Below, piece by piece: positions 30,250 to 38,566 of a stretch of DNA of 64,000 nucleotides; positions within the stretch are counted from its first letter, which is position 1; every line of letters begins with the position of its first letter. The stretch is from IDS-8 sp035304345. GTDB taxonomy: Bacteria > Pseudomonadota > Gammaproteobacteria > Steroidobacterales > Woeseiaceae. The translations under genes and the position numbers were made by a program. The notes beneath the pieces are model-generated. The model ran no database searches. It was not told the DNA's origin and saw nothing but the letters and a program-made list of their open reading frames with translations. Where the stretch lies: assembly GCA_035304345.1 (NCBI GenBank), contig DATGQE010000102.1:32502-96501 (forward strand), in the 5' to 3' direction.

Positions 30250-31935
30250 GTGCTCCCCAACCTCGCCCTGGACCGCCTCGCGCCCGGATCCCTGACGATC
30301 CGACTTGCCGCGACTGCGGCCTTCATCTGGCTGTCGATCGTGGTCGCCGTCGTGTTCCTGCTGCTGCGCGAGCGCGAGGCGACCCTGGAACGGGAGAGCC
30401 GCAACCTGTCAGCGCTGGCGCTGGCACTCGAGGCGCACACCGCGAGGACGTTCCAGGCGGTCGACCTGACGCTCGCCGGCGCGGTCGATGCCATGCGACT
30501 CGCCGACAACCTGCCCCCTCACGACCCGGAGTTCCAGGAGGCACTGGAGCGCCGCCTCGAGTTTCTCACGCCCTACGTGCGGGCAATCTTCATCATCGAC
30601 GCCACCGGGAGGGTGATTCACGACACGCGCTATCCGGACGGGCCGGCGCTCACACCCGCCGGCGACAGCTACTTCCTGGCCCACCGGCGCAACCCGGCGC
30701 TCGTCTCCCGGATCGGCCCGCCGGTGGCGGACCATCCCGGCCTTGGCTGGTTCGTGCCGGTCACGCGCCGGGTGCAGCAGGGCGCGGAGTTCGGCGGCGT
30801 CGCCGTCGCCGCGGTCCAGCCGCTCTACTTCGAGACGCTCTTCCGGCGCATGGGCCTCGGCCGGAAGGACGTCATCTCGCTCTACCACGTGAACGGCGAC
30901 CTCATCTCCCGCTTTCCGGACGCCGGCCGCTCGGCCGGCCGCTCGTTCGCGGACTCCGCCCTGTTCGCCATCTGGCTCCCGCAGGGCAGCTCGGGCACCT
31001 TCGTCACCGATGCGCCGGCCGGGCAGCGCGAGCTCGTCGCGTGGCGCGAGGTGGAAGGACAGCCGCTCGTGGTGTCGGTGGCGGAGAACTTGAGCACGGT
31101 GCTCGCACCGTGGCGCGCCATCGTGGCCGGCGCCACCGTCGGGCTGGCATCGCTGCTCGCCGTGCTGACCCTGCTGGTGCTGCGGTTCAGCCGCCAGCAG
31201 CGGATCCGTGAACGCGCTTACGAGCAGGCGGCGAGCGCCGAACGCATGCAGGCCTTAGGCCACCTGACGAGCGGGATCGCGCACGACTTCAACAACCTGC
31301 TCGGCATCGTCTCCACCAGCCTCGGCGTGCTGTCGCACGAAGAGGCGGATACCGCGGCGCGGCGTCATTCCCTGGCCGCGGCCGAGCGCGCCGTCCGCCG
31401 CGGCGCGGAGCTGATACGCCGCCTGGCGACGTTCGCGCGCAGCCGCCCGATGGAGCTCAAGACCGCCAGCCTGAACGACTGCATAGAGTCGTCGCGCGAC
31501 CTGCTGGAGCGGGCCGCCGGGCGACAGGTCGAGGTCGACCTGGAGCTCGCGCCGAGCCTCCCGCCGTGCCGGCTCGACGATACCGAGCTCGAGGTCGCCC
31601 TCGTCAATCTCGTCCTGAATGCGCGCGACGCGATGGCGGGAGCAGGCCGCATCCTCATTCGCACTTACCCGGGCGAGGGCGAGCGCGTGTGCGTGTCCGT
31701 CGAGGATACCGGTCACGGCATGAGCGAAGCGGTACAGCGCCACGCCTTCGAACCCTATTACACGACGAAAGGCGAAGGAGGCTCCGGGCTCGGGCTCGCG
31801 CAGGTCTACGGCTTCATGCTGCAGGTCGGCGGCGAGGCACGGGTCGAATCGAACCCGGGAGCCGGCACGAAGGTCGAGCTTTGCTTTCCCTCGGTGAGCG
31901 CTCCCGCGGTCAGCGCTCACTCCACCAATCGATGA
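30250..31935 (+). CDS. membrane sensor histidine kinase with periplasmic CACHE-like domain
   Basis: The protein has 561 residues. TM1 is at about 17-40, a periplasmic sensor region at 45-285 resembles dCACHE (RAIFIIDATGRVIHDTRYPD, then GDSYFLAHRR), and TM2 is at about 289-312. The phosphorylated His345 is in HLTSGIAHDFNNLLG, and the ATPase boxes are NLVLNARDAM (N), EDTGHGM (G1) and GSGLGLAQVYGF (G2). The FNNLL variant is common in kinases that work with separate or distant receivers. No response regulator is adjacent, so it is an orphan here. The GTG at 30250 is the first start before the first helix. Confidence 0.92.
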   Translation: MLPNLALDRLAPGSLTIRLAATAAFIWLSIVVAVVFLLLREREATLERESRNLSALALALEAHTARTFQAVDLTLAGAVDAMRLADNLPPHDPEFQEALERRLEFLTPYVRAIFIIDATGRVIHDTRYPDGPALTPAGDSYFLAHRRNPALVSRIGPPVADHPGLGWFVPVTRRVQQGAEFGGVAVAAVQPLYFETLFRRMGLGRKDVISLYHVNGDLISRFPDAGRSAGRSFADSALFAIWLPQGSSGTFVTDAPAGQRELVAWREVEGQPLVVSVAENLSTVLAPWRAIVAGATVGLASLLAVLTLLVLRFSRQQRIRERAYEQAASAERMQALGHLTSGIAHDFNNLLGIVSTSLGVLSHEEADTAARRHSLAAAERAVRRGAELIRRLATFARSRPMELKTASLNDCIESSRDLLERAAGRQVEVDLELAPSLPPCRLDDTELEVALVNLVLNARDAMAGAGRILIRTYPGEGERVCVSVEDTGHGMSEAVQRHAFEPYYTTKGEGGSGLGLAQVYGFMLQVGGEARVESNPGAGTKVELCFPSVSAPAVSAHSTNR

Positions 31936-32134
31936 ACTCGTCGAACTGGATGGCGCCGTCGTCGTCGCTGTCGATCTCGTCGAAGCCGATGCGCGCTTCC
32001 TCCTCGGAGACGCCCGCGTTCAGGTCGTCCAGCATGCGCCGGAACTCGTCGTAATCGATCTTCCCGTCGCCGTTGGGATCGTTGTAGTTGAAGGTCTCCC
32101 TGAGCTCGGCGATCTTTTCCGGGGTCGGTGCCAT
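31910..32134 (-). CDS. EF-hand calcium-binding protein (74 aa)
   Basis: This small calmodulin-like protein has two full EF-hand loops: DPNGDGKIDYDE (19-30) and DSDDDGAIQFDE (55-66). Each has the right acidic ligands and a final Glu, and is flanked by helices. No signal peptide or membrane segment is present, so it is probably cytosolic. GGAG lies five bases before the ATG at 32134. Its last 26 bases overlap, in antisense, the end of the histidine kinase gene. Function is unknown; calcium buffering or signalling is likely. Confidence 0.9.
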   Translation of the reverse strand: MAPTPEKIAELRETFNYNDPNGDGKIDYDEFRRMLDDLNAGVSEEEARIGFDEIDSDDDGAIQFDEFIDWWSER

Positions 32135-32292
32135 CGTCGCTCCGTTTCGCGTTCGCATTCGGCCGGAGCCTATTCTGCCCTCCCCCGCACCGCATGCAAG
32201 CGGCGGGAGCCGGCGTTTTGGGCTATTCTTGCAGGGGCCGCACCGGCGGCCGGCGTCACCCTTCAGTCCAACGTCCACATGGAGGCAACGGA

Positions 32293-32661
32293 ATGGCCGG
32301 TTACGTGACCAACATCGAGCAGGCCACGCTCGAGAACGACGACTATCGCAGGGTATTGTTCACCGGCCCGAACATGCAGCTCGTGCTGATGACGCTGCAG
32401 CCGGGCGAGGAGATCGGGCTCGAAACGCACGACGAGCACGACCAGTTCATCCGTGTCGAATCCGGAACCGGCAAGGTCCAGCTCGGCGGCGAAGAGCACG
32501 ATCTGTCGGACGGCGTCTCCGTCGTCATACCGGCAGGTACCCGGCACAACGTCGTCAACACCTCGTCGAGCGAGGCGCTGCGCCTTTACACCCTGTACAG
32601 CCCGCCCGAGCATCCGGACGGCACGGTGCACCGCACGAAGGCGGACGAGCCGGCACACTGA
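32293..32661 (+). CDS. cupin domain protein
   Basis: This is a single-domain cupin of 122 residues. Motif 1 reads HDEHDQFIRVESGTGKVQLG and motif 2 PAGTRHNVVNTSS, with His and Glu residues in the positions of metal ligands. The start has GGAGG seven bases before the ATG at 32293. Small cupins of this type with a VLMTLQPGEEIGLETHDE strand are widespread, and most have no assigned reaction. The M50 protease gene follows on the same strand after 37 bases. Confidence 0.9.
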   Translation: MAGYVTNIEQATLENDDYRRVLFTGPNMQLVLMTLQPGEEIGLETHDEHDQFIRVESGTGKVQLGGEEHDLSDGVSVVIPAGTRHNVVNTSSSEALRLYTLYSPPEHPDGTVHRTKADEPAH

Positions 32662-32698
32662 GCGCCAGCCGGGTGGATCCCAGGCACTTCACACCCGC

Positions 32699-33940
32699 AT
32701 GAGCGCGCGCACCGCCGCCGCCGGACGCGCGCCGGTACGCGGGCAGCTCCACCTCGTGCGCCTGGCGGGCGTCGACGTCTACCTCGACTGGAGCCTGCTG
32801 ATCATCTTTTTCCTGATCAGCACGAGTCTCGCGAGCGGGCTGTTCCCGGCGTGGCATCCCGAGTGGAGCGCCGCCACCTCCTGGCTGACGGCGCTTGCCG
32901 CGGCGGCCCTGTTCCTGTTGTCGGTGCTGACGCACGAAATGTCGCACGCGCTCGTCGGGCGTGCACGCGGGATGTCGATCCGCCGCATCACGCTGTTCAT
33001 CTTCGGCGGCATGGCACACCTGGAAGAGGACCCGCACGACTGGCGCACCGAGCTCTACATGGCCGCGGTCGGGCCGCTCACGAGCCTCGTGCTCGGGTTC
33101 CTGTTCATCTGGCTCGGCTCGTTCAGCGTGGGCCCGCTTCCGGACGGCCCGATGCAGCCGGAAGAGATCGTCCGCCAGCTTTCGCCGTGGGGCACGCTCC
33201 TGCTCTGGCTCGGCCCAGTCAACATCGTGCTCGGCCTGTTCAACCTCGTGCCGGGATTCCCGCTCGACGGCGGACGCGTCATGCGCGCCGCGATCTGGGG
33301 GGCGACGGGGGACCTGCACAAGGCGACCCGCTTGGCCTCGTATGCCGGGCGCGCGTTCGCGTGGCTGCTCATCGCCGCCGGCGTCGCCATGATCCTCGGG
33401 ATGCAGGTGCCGCTCTTCGGGCGCGGTTTCGTGGGCGGCCTCTGGCTCACCCTGATCGGCTGGTTCCTGCACAACGCCGCGCTGATGAGCTACCGGCAAC
33501 TGCTCCTGCACAGCGCCCTCAAGGGCGTGCCCGTCGAGCGCCTCATGCTGAGCGGCGTACGGACCGTCGAGCCCGACGTCACGTTGCAGGCGTTCGTCGA
33601 CGACTACGTCATGGGCCACGAGCAGCGCGCGTGGCCGGTGCTGGAAGGCGGGCGCTTTCGCGGCATCGCGAGCCTCTCGGACGTCCGCAAGCGAGCGCGG
33701 GATAGCTGGTCGCAATCGCACGTCCGCGACGTGATGACGCCGGCGGAGGCCGTGCTCACGGTGCGGCCGCAGGACGAGAGCGAGCGAGCGCTCCTGCTCA
33801 TCGCGCAGCGCGGCGTCAACCAGCTCCCGGTGATGGACGGCGAGCGGCTCGTCGGGCTCGTTCGGCGGGAGGACATCCTGCGCTGGCTCTCGTTGCACGA
33901 GAGCGCATTCGAGGACGGGCCGCGGCGCGACCCCCTGTAG
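32699..33940 (+). CDS. site-2 protease-type M50 zinc metallopeptidase with CBS domains
   Basis: The protein has 413 residues. The zinc motif HEMSH (His79, Glu80, His83) lies in a membrane helix, and the third ligand, Asp190, is in NLVPGFPLDGGRVMRA. About six helices are followed by two CBS modules (about 285-400: RTVEPDVTLQAFVDDYV, then VRDVMTPAEAVLTVRPQDE). This is the Rip3/SpoIVFB-like group, in which CBS domains sense nucleotides and the peptidase cuts within the membrane. The substrate is unknown; no anti-sigma factor gene is nearby. Confidence 0.93.
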   Translation: MSARTAAAGRAPVRGQLHLVRLAGVDVYLDWSLLIIFFLISTSLASGLFPAWHPEWSAATSWLTALAAAALFLLSVLTHEMSHALVGRARGMSIRRITLFIFGGMAHLEEDPHDWRTELYMAAVGPLTSLVLGFLFIWLGSFSVGPLPDGPMQPEEIVRQLSPWGTLLLWLGPVNIVLGLFNLVPGFPLDGGRVMRAAIWGATGDLHKATRLASYAGRAFAWLLIAAGVAMILGMQVPLFGRGFVGGLWLTLIGWFLHNAALMSYRQLLLHSALKGVPVERLMLSGVRTVEPDVTLQAFVDDYVMGHEQRAWPVLEGGRFRGIASLSDVRKRARDSWSQSHVRDVMTPAEAVLTVRPQDESERALLLIAQRGVNQLPVMDGERLVGLVRREDILRWLSLHESAFEDGPRRDPL

Positions 33941-34033
33941 CTGGCACCCGGCCGGCCGCCCTTGTGCAGAAGCGCGCGCATCCCGCGCGACGATGCGGAG
34001 TCGTTGGCTTTGGTGGCACCAACCTCTGCCGCC

Positions 34034-34261
34034 GCATCGTTCATGCCCGTTGGCGATCGGCGCTCATGCTCCGCCGCGACCGGGGGGTGTCCCCGGGGGA
34101 ATGGCTCCCATGCGGACACGGCGGAGCAGCGCGGGCATCGCGCCCGAAGTACGTTCCGCGCTGCGCTGCTCCGCCGTGTCCTCGGTCCGCTTTATCTCCC
34201 CCAGGGACACCCCCCCGGCCACGGCTCCGCGGGGCGGTTCCGGGCCGGGCATGAACGATGC
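34034..34261. repeat. large imperfect palindrome in the 33941-34329 gene-free gap
   Basis: Three matched arms nest in order. GCATCGTTCATGCCCG (34034-34049) pairs perfectly with 34246-34261. A GGGGGGTGTCCC-centred arm (34082-34100) pairs with 34196-34215 with small differences. GGACACGGCGGAGCAGCGC (34114-34132) pairs perfectly with 34163-34181. The centre holds CCGAAGTACGTTCCG. Just outside, ACGATGCGG near 33991 can also pair with the left arm. The rest of the gap between the M50 gene and pcm shows no gene. It resembles a mobile miniature inverted-repeat element or a REP-type unit, but no target duplication or transposase is evident. Confidence 0.7.
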
Positions 34262-34329
34262 TCGGGGCGGATGCGGCGGTCGGCGGCGTGTCGAGCGCGG
34301 CGCCGAGCTCGAGCACGCGGGTTGCGCGG

Positions 34330-35007
34330 CTAGCGGTCGGGATCGGGTTCGGGGTCGCTGATCAGCGGCACGAAGCGCACCGGCGCCAGGGGCTTTTCGT
34401 CGTAGGCGTCTTCCGCACGTCGGGTGATCGCCACCAGCTCCTGGCACCAGTTGTCGCGCCCGACCGGGATGACCAGCCGGCCGCCGATCGCGAGCTGCTC
34501 CTTCAGCGCCGGGGGCACCGAGGTGCCGCCGGCGGCGACGACGATCGCGTCGTAAGGCGCGTGCTCCGGCCACCCGCGGGTGCCGTCGCCCTGGCGCACG
34601 TGGACGTTGTCGTAGCCTAAGCGCCGCAGGGTCGCGGCCGCGCGCTCCGCGAGCTCCGGCAGGCGCTCGATGGCGTAGACCACGCCGGCGATCCGGCTGA
34701 GCACCGCCGCCGCGTAGCCCGAGCCGGCACCGACTTCCAGCACTTTCTCGCCGCCTTCCAGCGCGAGCGCGTCGATCATGTAGGCCACGATATAGGGCTG
34801 GGAGATCGTCTGTCCCGAGCCGATGGGCAACGGCGAGTTCTCGTACGCGAGGTGGCGCAGGTTCTCGGGGACGAACTCCTCCCGCGGCACGGTGCGCATC
34901 GCTTCCAGCACCCGCTCCGAGCGAATGCCGCGCGCCGCGATCTGCTGCGCGACCATCTCGCGGCGCCGCGCGGCGTAGACGTCGTTCCCACTGCGATCCG
35001 GCAACAT
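34330..35007 (-). CDS. pcm: protein-L-isoaspartate O-methyltransferase
   Basis: Pcm uses S-adenosylmethionine to methylate isoaspartyl residues so that damaged proteins can be repaired. The protein has 225 residues. MRTVPREEFVPENLRHLAYE, then PLPIGSGQTISQPYIVAYM and the SAM-binding loop VLEVGAGSGYAAAVLSRI are diagnostic. It ends RFVPLISDPEPDPDR. The usual neighbours surE, nlpD and rpoS are absent here. The ATG at 35007 begins MLPDRSGNDVYAARRREM. Confidence 0.94.
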   Translation of the reverse strand: MLPDRSGNDVYAARRREMVAQQIAARGIRSERVLEAMRTVPREEFVPENLRHLAYENSPLPIGSGQTISQPYIVAYMIDALALEGGEKVLEVGAGSGYAAAVLSRIAGVVYAIERLPELAERAAATLRRLGYDNVHVRQGDGTRGWPEHAPYDAIVVAAGGTSVPPALKEQLAIGGRLVIPVGRDNWCQELVAITRRAEDAYDEKPLAPVRFVPLISDPEPDPDR

Positions 35008-35094
35008 CGTTCACCTCGGGCCGGCTCCGGGAGTCAGGCAAGTTGCATGCCGGGCCCGACCGCGTGACGAAATTCCCCCCGGGGTGTGCAGGTT

Positions 35095-35110
35095 TTACAC
35101 GCGCGTGTAA
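35095..35110. promoter_or_regulatory. 16-base perfect palindrome between pcm and the aldo/keto reductase gene
   Basis: TTACACGCGCGTGTAA is fully self-complementary. It sits in the divergent gap, 88 bases before pcm and 89 before the aldo/keto reductase. Its length suits a dimeric regulator of the TetR, MarR or LacI type. No regulator gene adjoins it, so the protein that binds is unknown. Confidence 0.45.
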
Positions 35111-35199
35111 GCCTTGCCGGCCTGGCGCCGCAACGAGGCGCCAGGCGTGGCGCGAAACTTGCTGGATTCGAGGGTCTTTTCGCGCGCGGATGAGCGTCC

Positions 35200-36003
35200 A
35201 TGGACCTGCAAACGACCCTGCCCCTCCACACCGGGAACCGCATGCCGGTGCTCGGCCTCGGCACCTGGCAGCTCACGCACGACACCGCCGGCACGGTAGC
35301 CCGGGCGCTCGAGCTCGGCTACCCGATGATCGACACGTCGAGCGATTACGGCACGCAACCGGGTATCGGGGAAGCCGTGCGCCGGACCGCGGTGGCACGC
35401 GACGCCTTCTACCTCGTCGCGAAGGTGGAAGAGACCGACGACGCCTACGCTGCGACCGGGGCGTATCTCGCGGAGCTCGGGCTCGACTACGCGGACCTCG
35501 TGCTGATCCACCGCCCGCCGGCCGACGGCGTCGGCGCCGGGCTCTGGGAAGGCCTGCGCCAGGCGAAACGGGAGGGACTCACGCGCGACATCGGGGTCAG
35601 CAATTATTCGCTCGAGCAGATGCGCGCGCTGGAGGCAGCCACCGGCGAACGGCCGGCGGTGAACCAGGTCGAGTGGAGCCCGTTCGGCCACAGCCGCGCG
35701 TTCCTCGAGGCCTGTCGCGAGGCGGGCATCGTCATCCAGGCGTACAGCCCCCTCACCCGCGGCACCCGGCTCGACGATCCGGTCCTCAACGCCGTCGCCG
35801 CGCGGCACGGCAAATCGCCGGCCCAGGTGCTCATCCGCTGGAACCTGCAGCGCGGCACGGTCCCGTTGCCGAAGGCGAACCGGCTCGATCACCTGGAGGA
35901 GAACATCCGGGTGTTCGACTTCGTCCTCGACGGCGTCGATCTCGCCCGCCTCGACGGCCTGAACGAGGAGTACTCGGCGCTCGGCAGCCTGCCGTACGTC
36001 TAG
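35200..36003 (+). CDS. aldo/keto reductase
   Basis: This NADPH-dependent carbonyl reductase has 267 residues. The catalytic tetrad is intact: Asp45 and Tyr50 in MIDTSSDYG, Lys75 in LVAKVEE and His104 in LIHRPP. The cofactor-binding end is QVLIRWNLQRGTVPLPKANR, as in the 2,5-diketogluconate reductase/YdjG-like group. The substrate cannot be told from the sequence. The ATG at 35200 begins MDLQTTLPLHTGNRMPVLGL. Confidence 0.93.
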   Translation: MDLQTTLPLHTGNRMPVLGLGTWQLTHDTAGTVARALELGYPMIDTSSDYGTQPGIGEAVRRTAVARDAFYLVAKVEETDDAYAATGAYLAELGLDYADLVLIHRPPADGVGAGLWEGLRQAKREGLTRDIGVSNYSLEQMRALEAATGERPAVNQVEWSPFGHSRAFLEACREAGIVIQAYSPLTRGTRLDDPVLNAVAARHGKSPAQVLIRWNLQRGTVPLPKANRLDHLEENIRVFDFVLDGVDLARLDGLNEEYSALGSLPYV

Positions 36004-36078
36004 GAGCGGGCCCGGCGCGCGAACCCCGTCGCCGCGCCGCGGTCTGAACCGGGGCGACCGCATCCGACGAGGCGAACA

Positions 36079-36507
36079 ATGAACCACAAGCCGATCCTCA
36101 CCGCGACCGTCCTGTGCCTGCTGTCTTTCGCGGGCGCATTCCCCGGGGCGGCGATTGCCGACGAGATGCTCGTCGACCGGCCCGTGCACCAGCTCCGGAT
36201 CTATCACATCGAAGGCAGCAACCGGCAGGCATTCCACGAGCGCTTCCGCGACCACGCGGCCCGCATCATGGAAACCTACGGCTTCGACATCGTCGCGATG
36301 TGGGAATCCGAGCTCGGCGACCGGCTCGAGTTCGTCTACCTCCTCGAATGGCCGGACGTCGAGACGATGCGCCGGCAGTGGTCCGCCTTCATGGACGACG
36401 AGGAGTGGGCGAGGATCAAGCGCGAAACCGGCGCGGTGCACGGCACGTTCGTGCACGACATCGAGGACCGCACGCTGCACCTCACCCGCTATTCGCCGCA
36501 GCCCTAG
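36079..36507 (+). CDS. exported NIPSNAP family protein
   Basis: The protein has 142 residues. A signal peptide of about 27 residues (ends GAAIADE) precedes one NIPSNAP dimeric alpha/beta-barrel domain: VHQLRIYHIEGSNRQAFHER, then IMETYGFDIVAMWESEL and FVYLLEWPDVETMRRQWSAF. Family members are poorly characterised; some have a monooxygenase-like fold. Export to the periplasm is not universal in the family. RBS-like GAGGCG precedes the ATG. Confidence 0.9.
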   Translation: MNHKPILTATVLCLLSFAGAFPGAAIADEMLVDRPVHQLRIYHIEGSNRQAFHERFRDHAARIMETYGFDIVAMWESELGDRLEFVYLLEWPDVETMRRQWSAFMDDEEWARIKRETGAVHGTFVHDIEDRTLHLTRYSPQP

Positions 36508-36577
36508 CAGGCCCGCCCGGAGCGCCGGGCATGATTCTTGCTGCCCCGCTGTCGAGGCGCCAGCCGCCGGGACGACG

Positions 36578-37099
36578 ATGAATGCAGGCAGCAGGCCGGA
36601 CGGCATCGAGCCGGGCCACGTGCACGGGCGCGGCACGCGGCTGCACGCATGGCCGACGGCGCTGGTCCTGTTCGCGATCGTCCTCGCGCTGGCGGCCGGC
36701 GGCAGCTTCGGCCGCCGCGATACCGTGACCGTCGACCGCGAAGGCATTCGCCTGTCCGCGGAAGGGCCGGTGCGGATCCGCAGCGGCGAGTTCTTCGAGA
36801 TGCTGCTCACCGTCGAGACCGACCGTGAGATCCGCGATGCCGTCCTGTCCGTCGCGCCCGGGATCTGGCGGGACGTGACCATCAACACGATGATTCCGCA
36901 GCCCACCGATGAGAGCTTCGAAGACGGCGCATTCGCGTTCCGGTTCGGGGCGCTCCGCGCGGGCACCCGGCTGCTCGTCAAGGTCGACGGGCAGGTCAAT
37001 CCCGTGTATCCCCCCGGCCGCAAGCACGGAACGATCTCGCTCGCGGACGGGGGCGCGACGCTCGCGAGCCTCGATTACGCGATGCGGGTGCTCCCCTGA
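36578..37099 (+). CDS. membrane-anchored protein of unknown function
   Basis: The protein has 173 residues: a basic, His-containing head (1-24), one hydrophobic anchor (about 26-43) and a periplasmic all-beta domain of about 125 residues. That domain includes VDREGIRLSAEGPVRIRSGE, then FFEMLLTVETDREIRDAVLS and NPVYPPGRKHGTISLADG. I recognise no family. Its TGA overlaps the start of the DUF421 gene (TGATG), so the two are probably made together. Confidence 0.8.
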   Translation: MNAGSRPDGIEPGHVHGRGTRLHAWPTALVLFAIVLALAAGGSFGRRDTVTVDREGIRLSAEGPVRIRSGEFFEMLLTVETDREIRDAVLSVAPGIWRDVTINTMIPQPTDESFEDGAFAFRFGALRAGTRLLVKVDGQVNPVYPPGRKHGTISLADGGATLASLDYAMRVLP

Positions 37100-37590
37100 T
37101 GGACGTCGTGCTGCGGGCGAGCGTGGTCTTCTTCCTGCTGTACGCGTTCGTGCGCCTCATGGGCAAGCGCGAGCTCGGCCAAATGACGCCGTTCGAGCTG
37201 ATCGTGCTCATCGTGATCGGCGACCTCGTGCAGCAGGGCGTCACGCACAACGATTTCTCCCTGCTCGGCGCCATGCTCGCGGTCGTCACGATGGGTTTCT
37301 GGGCCCTGGTGCTGAGCTGGGCGAGCTACCTGTCGCGGCGCATGGAATCGCTGCTCGACGGGGAGCCGCGCGTGATCGTGAACGACGGCGAGATCGTCCG
37401 GGAGAACCTGCGCCGCGACCGCCTCACCCGCGCGGAGATCCTGTCCGAGATGCGGCTCGCCGGCATCGGCCGCCTCGCGGACGTGGAGTGGGCGATCCTC
37501 GAGCCGCGCGGCAAGATCAGTTTCATCGAGCGGCAGAAAGGCGATTCCACTCCGCGCCCGCAGAATGCGGACGACGCGGGCGCGGTATGA
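37099..37590 (+). CDS. DUF421 family membrane protein (YetF/YcaP-like)
   Basis: The protein has 163 residues. Three N-terminal membrane helices include the conserved ALVRLMGKRELGQ-like motif (here AFVRLMGKRELGQMTPFEL) and LIVIGDLVQQGV. A cytosolic domain follows with LLDGEPRVIVNDGEIVRENL and RLTRAEILSEMRLAGI. DUF421 proteins are widespread and mostly uncharacterised; some have been linked to stress and spore functions. It is coupled to the upstream anchored protein. Confidence 0.92.
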   Translation: MDVVLRASVVFFLLYAFVRLMGKRELGQMTPFELIVLIVIGDLVQQGVTHNDFSLLGAMLAVVTMGFWALVLSWASYLSRRMESLLDGEPRVIVNDGEIVRENLRRDRLTRAEILSEMRLAGIGRLADVEWAILEPRGKISFIERQKGDSTPRPQNADDAGAV

Positions 37591-37682
37591 CGCCCTGACG
37601 GCACGCGAACGGCCCGTGGCATGTTTCTTGCTCCACGGCCAAGGCGACGAATGCGACCAGGTCAGCCGAGGAGAACCGAACG

Positions 37683-38162
37683 ATGCCCAAGAACGCACTT
37701 GAACTGCTGAAAGAGGATCACCGCAAGGTGAAGGAGCTGCTGTCCGAGCTCGTGCAGACGACCACCCGTGCCGAGAAGAAGCGGCAGAACCTCCTGAACA
37801 AGATCGACCAGGAGCTCCATGTGCACACGCACATCGAGGAGGAGATTTTCTACCCGGCCTTCAAGGAAGCGGACGGTGCCGAATTCTCGAAGATGTACTT
37901 CGAGGCGCTGGAGGAACATCGCGCCGTGGATGAGCTGGTGCTGCCCGACCTGCGCAAGACGTCGCCGACCAGCGAGAAGTTCTCGGGCCGTGCGAAGGTG
38001 CTGAAGGAGCTCATCGAGCACCACGTCGAAGAGGAAGAAAAGGAGATGTTCAAGAAGGCGCAGAAGGCCATGTCGAAGGAACAGCTCAACGAGCTCGGCG
38101 AGCGCATGGCCGAGCGCAAGCTGGAGCTGCAGCGCCAGATGCAGGCGGGCCGCGCCGCCTGA
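37683..38162 (+). CDS. hemerythrin-domain protein
   Basis: The protein has 159 residues, nearly all helical. The iron-ligand pattern of hemerythrin HHE domains is visible: His13 in LKEDHRKVKELL, His50 and Glu54 in HTHIEEEIFYPAF, His79 in EALEEHRAVDEL, and His113/His114 with Glu118 in LIEHHVEEEEKEMF. Such proteins bind a di-iron centre and O2 or NO, or serve in stress protection. It is monocistronic, with ACCGAACG before the ATG. Confidence 0.93.
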   Translation: MPKNALELLKEDHRKVKELLSELVQTTTRAEKKRQNLLNKIDQELHVHTHIEEEIFYPAFKEADGAEFSKMYFEALEEHRAVDELVLPDLRKTSPTSEKFSGRAKVLKELIEHHVEEEEKEMFKKAQKAMSKEQLNELGERMAERKLELQRQMQAGRAA

Positions 38163-38173
38163 AGCTCGAGCGC

Positions 38174-38205
38174 CCCGGGCGGCGACCTGCGGTTCGCTGC
38201 CCGGG
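38174..38205. terminator. hairpin between convergent hemerythrin and chaB genes
   Basis: CCCGGGCGGCGA (38174-38185) pairs with TCGCTGCCCGGG (38194-38205) with one mismatch, around the loop CCTGCGGT. It lies exactly between two convergent stop codons and could end transcription from both sides. There is no T-run, so termination may need Rho. Confidence 0.45.
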
Positions 38206-38213
38206 CTGCCGCT

Positions 38214-38501
38214 TCAGGCGTCGTCGGGCGTGCCGCCCTCGAGTTTCCCGGGGTCGATCCTGTCGGCGACGGGCGCGTAGACCCATTGCCCGCGTGCGTT
38301 CTTCTCGAACTGCGCCCGCACCGCGAGCATCGCCGCGTCGTGCGCCGTCCGGGCGAGCTCCGCTTCCTCCTCGATCCCGCCCATCCGGCATTTGTTCCAG
38401 GTGCGCCGGTAGGTCGCGAGATAGGTGCGCTGCGCGAGGTCGGGCAACTCGTCGCGCAGCGAGCGCGGCAGGTCGTCCAGCGATTCGTAGTTTCGATTCA
38501 T
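38214..38501 (-). CDS. ChaB family protein
   Basis: The protein has 95 residues. It opens with YESLDDLPRSLRDELPDLAQ and then RTYLATYRRTWNKC, the ChaB signature (Leu-Pro, then HAQEIY-like helix and W). It ends in a short basic/acidic tail. ChaB was named for its place beside the ChaA cation antiporter, but its job is unsettled. Here it lies next to a metal-transporter-like gene. The start MNRNYESLDD is at 38501. Confidence 0.88.
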   Translation of the reverse strand: MNRNYESLDDLPRSLRDELPDLAQRTYLATYRRTWNKCRMGGIEEEAELARTAHDAAMLAVRAQFEKNARGQWVYAPVADRIDPGKLEGGTPDDA

Positions 38502-38566
38502 GACTGAGGCTCCGGCCGCAGCGCTGCAACTCGCATGCCAGCACCGCGTCCGCGGTGACGGCGGTC

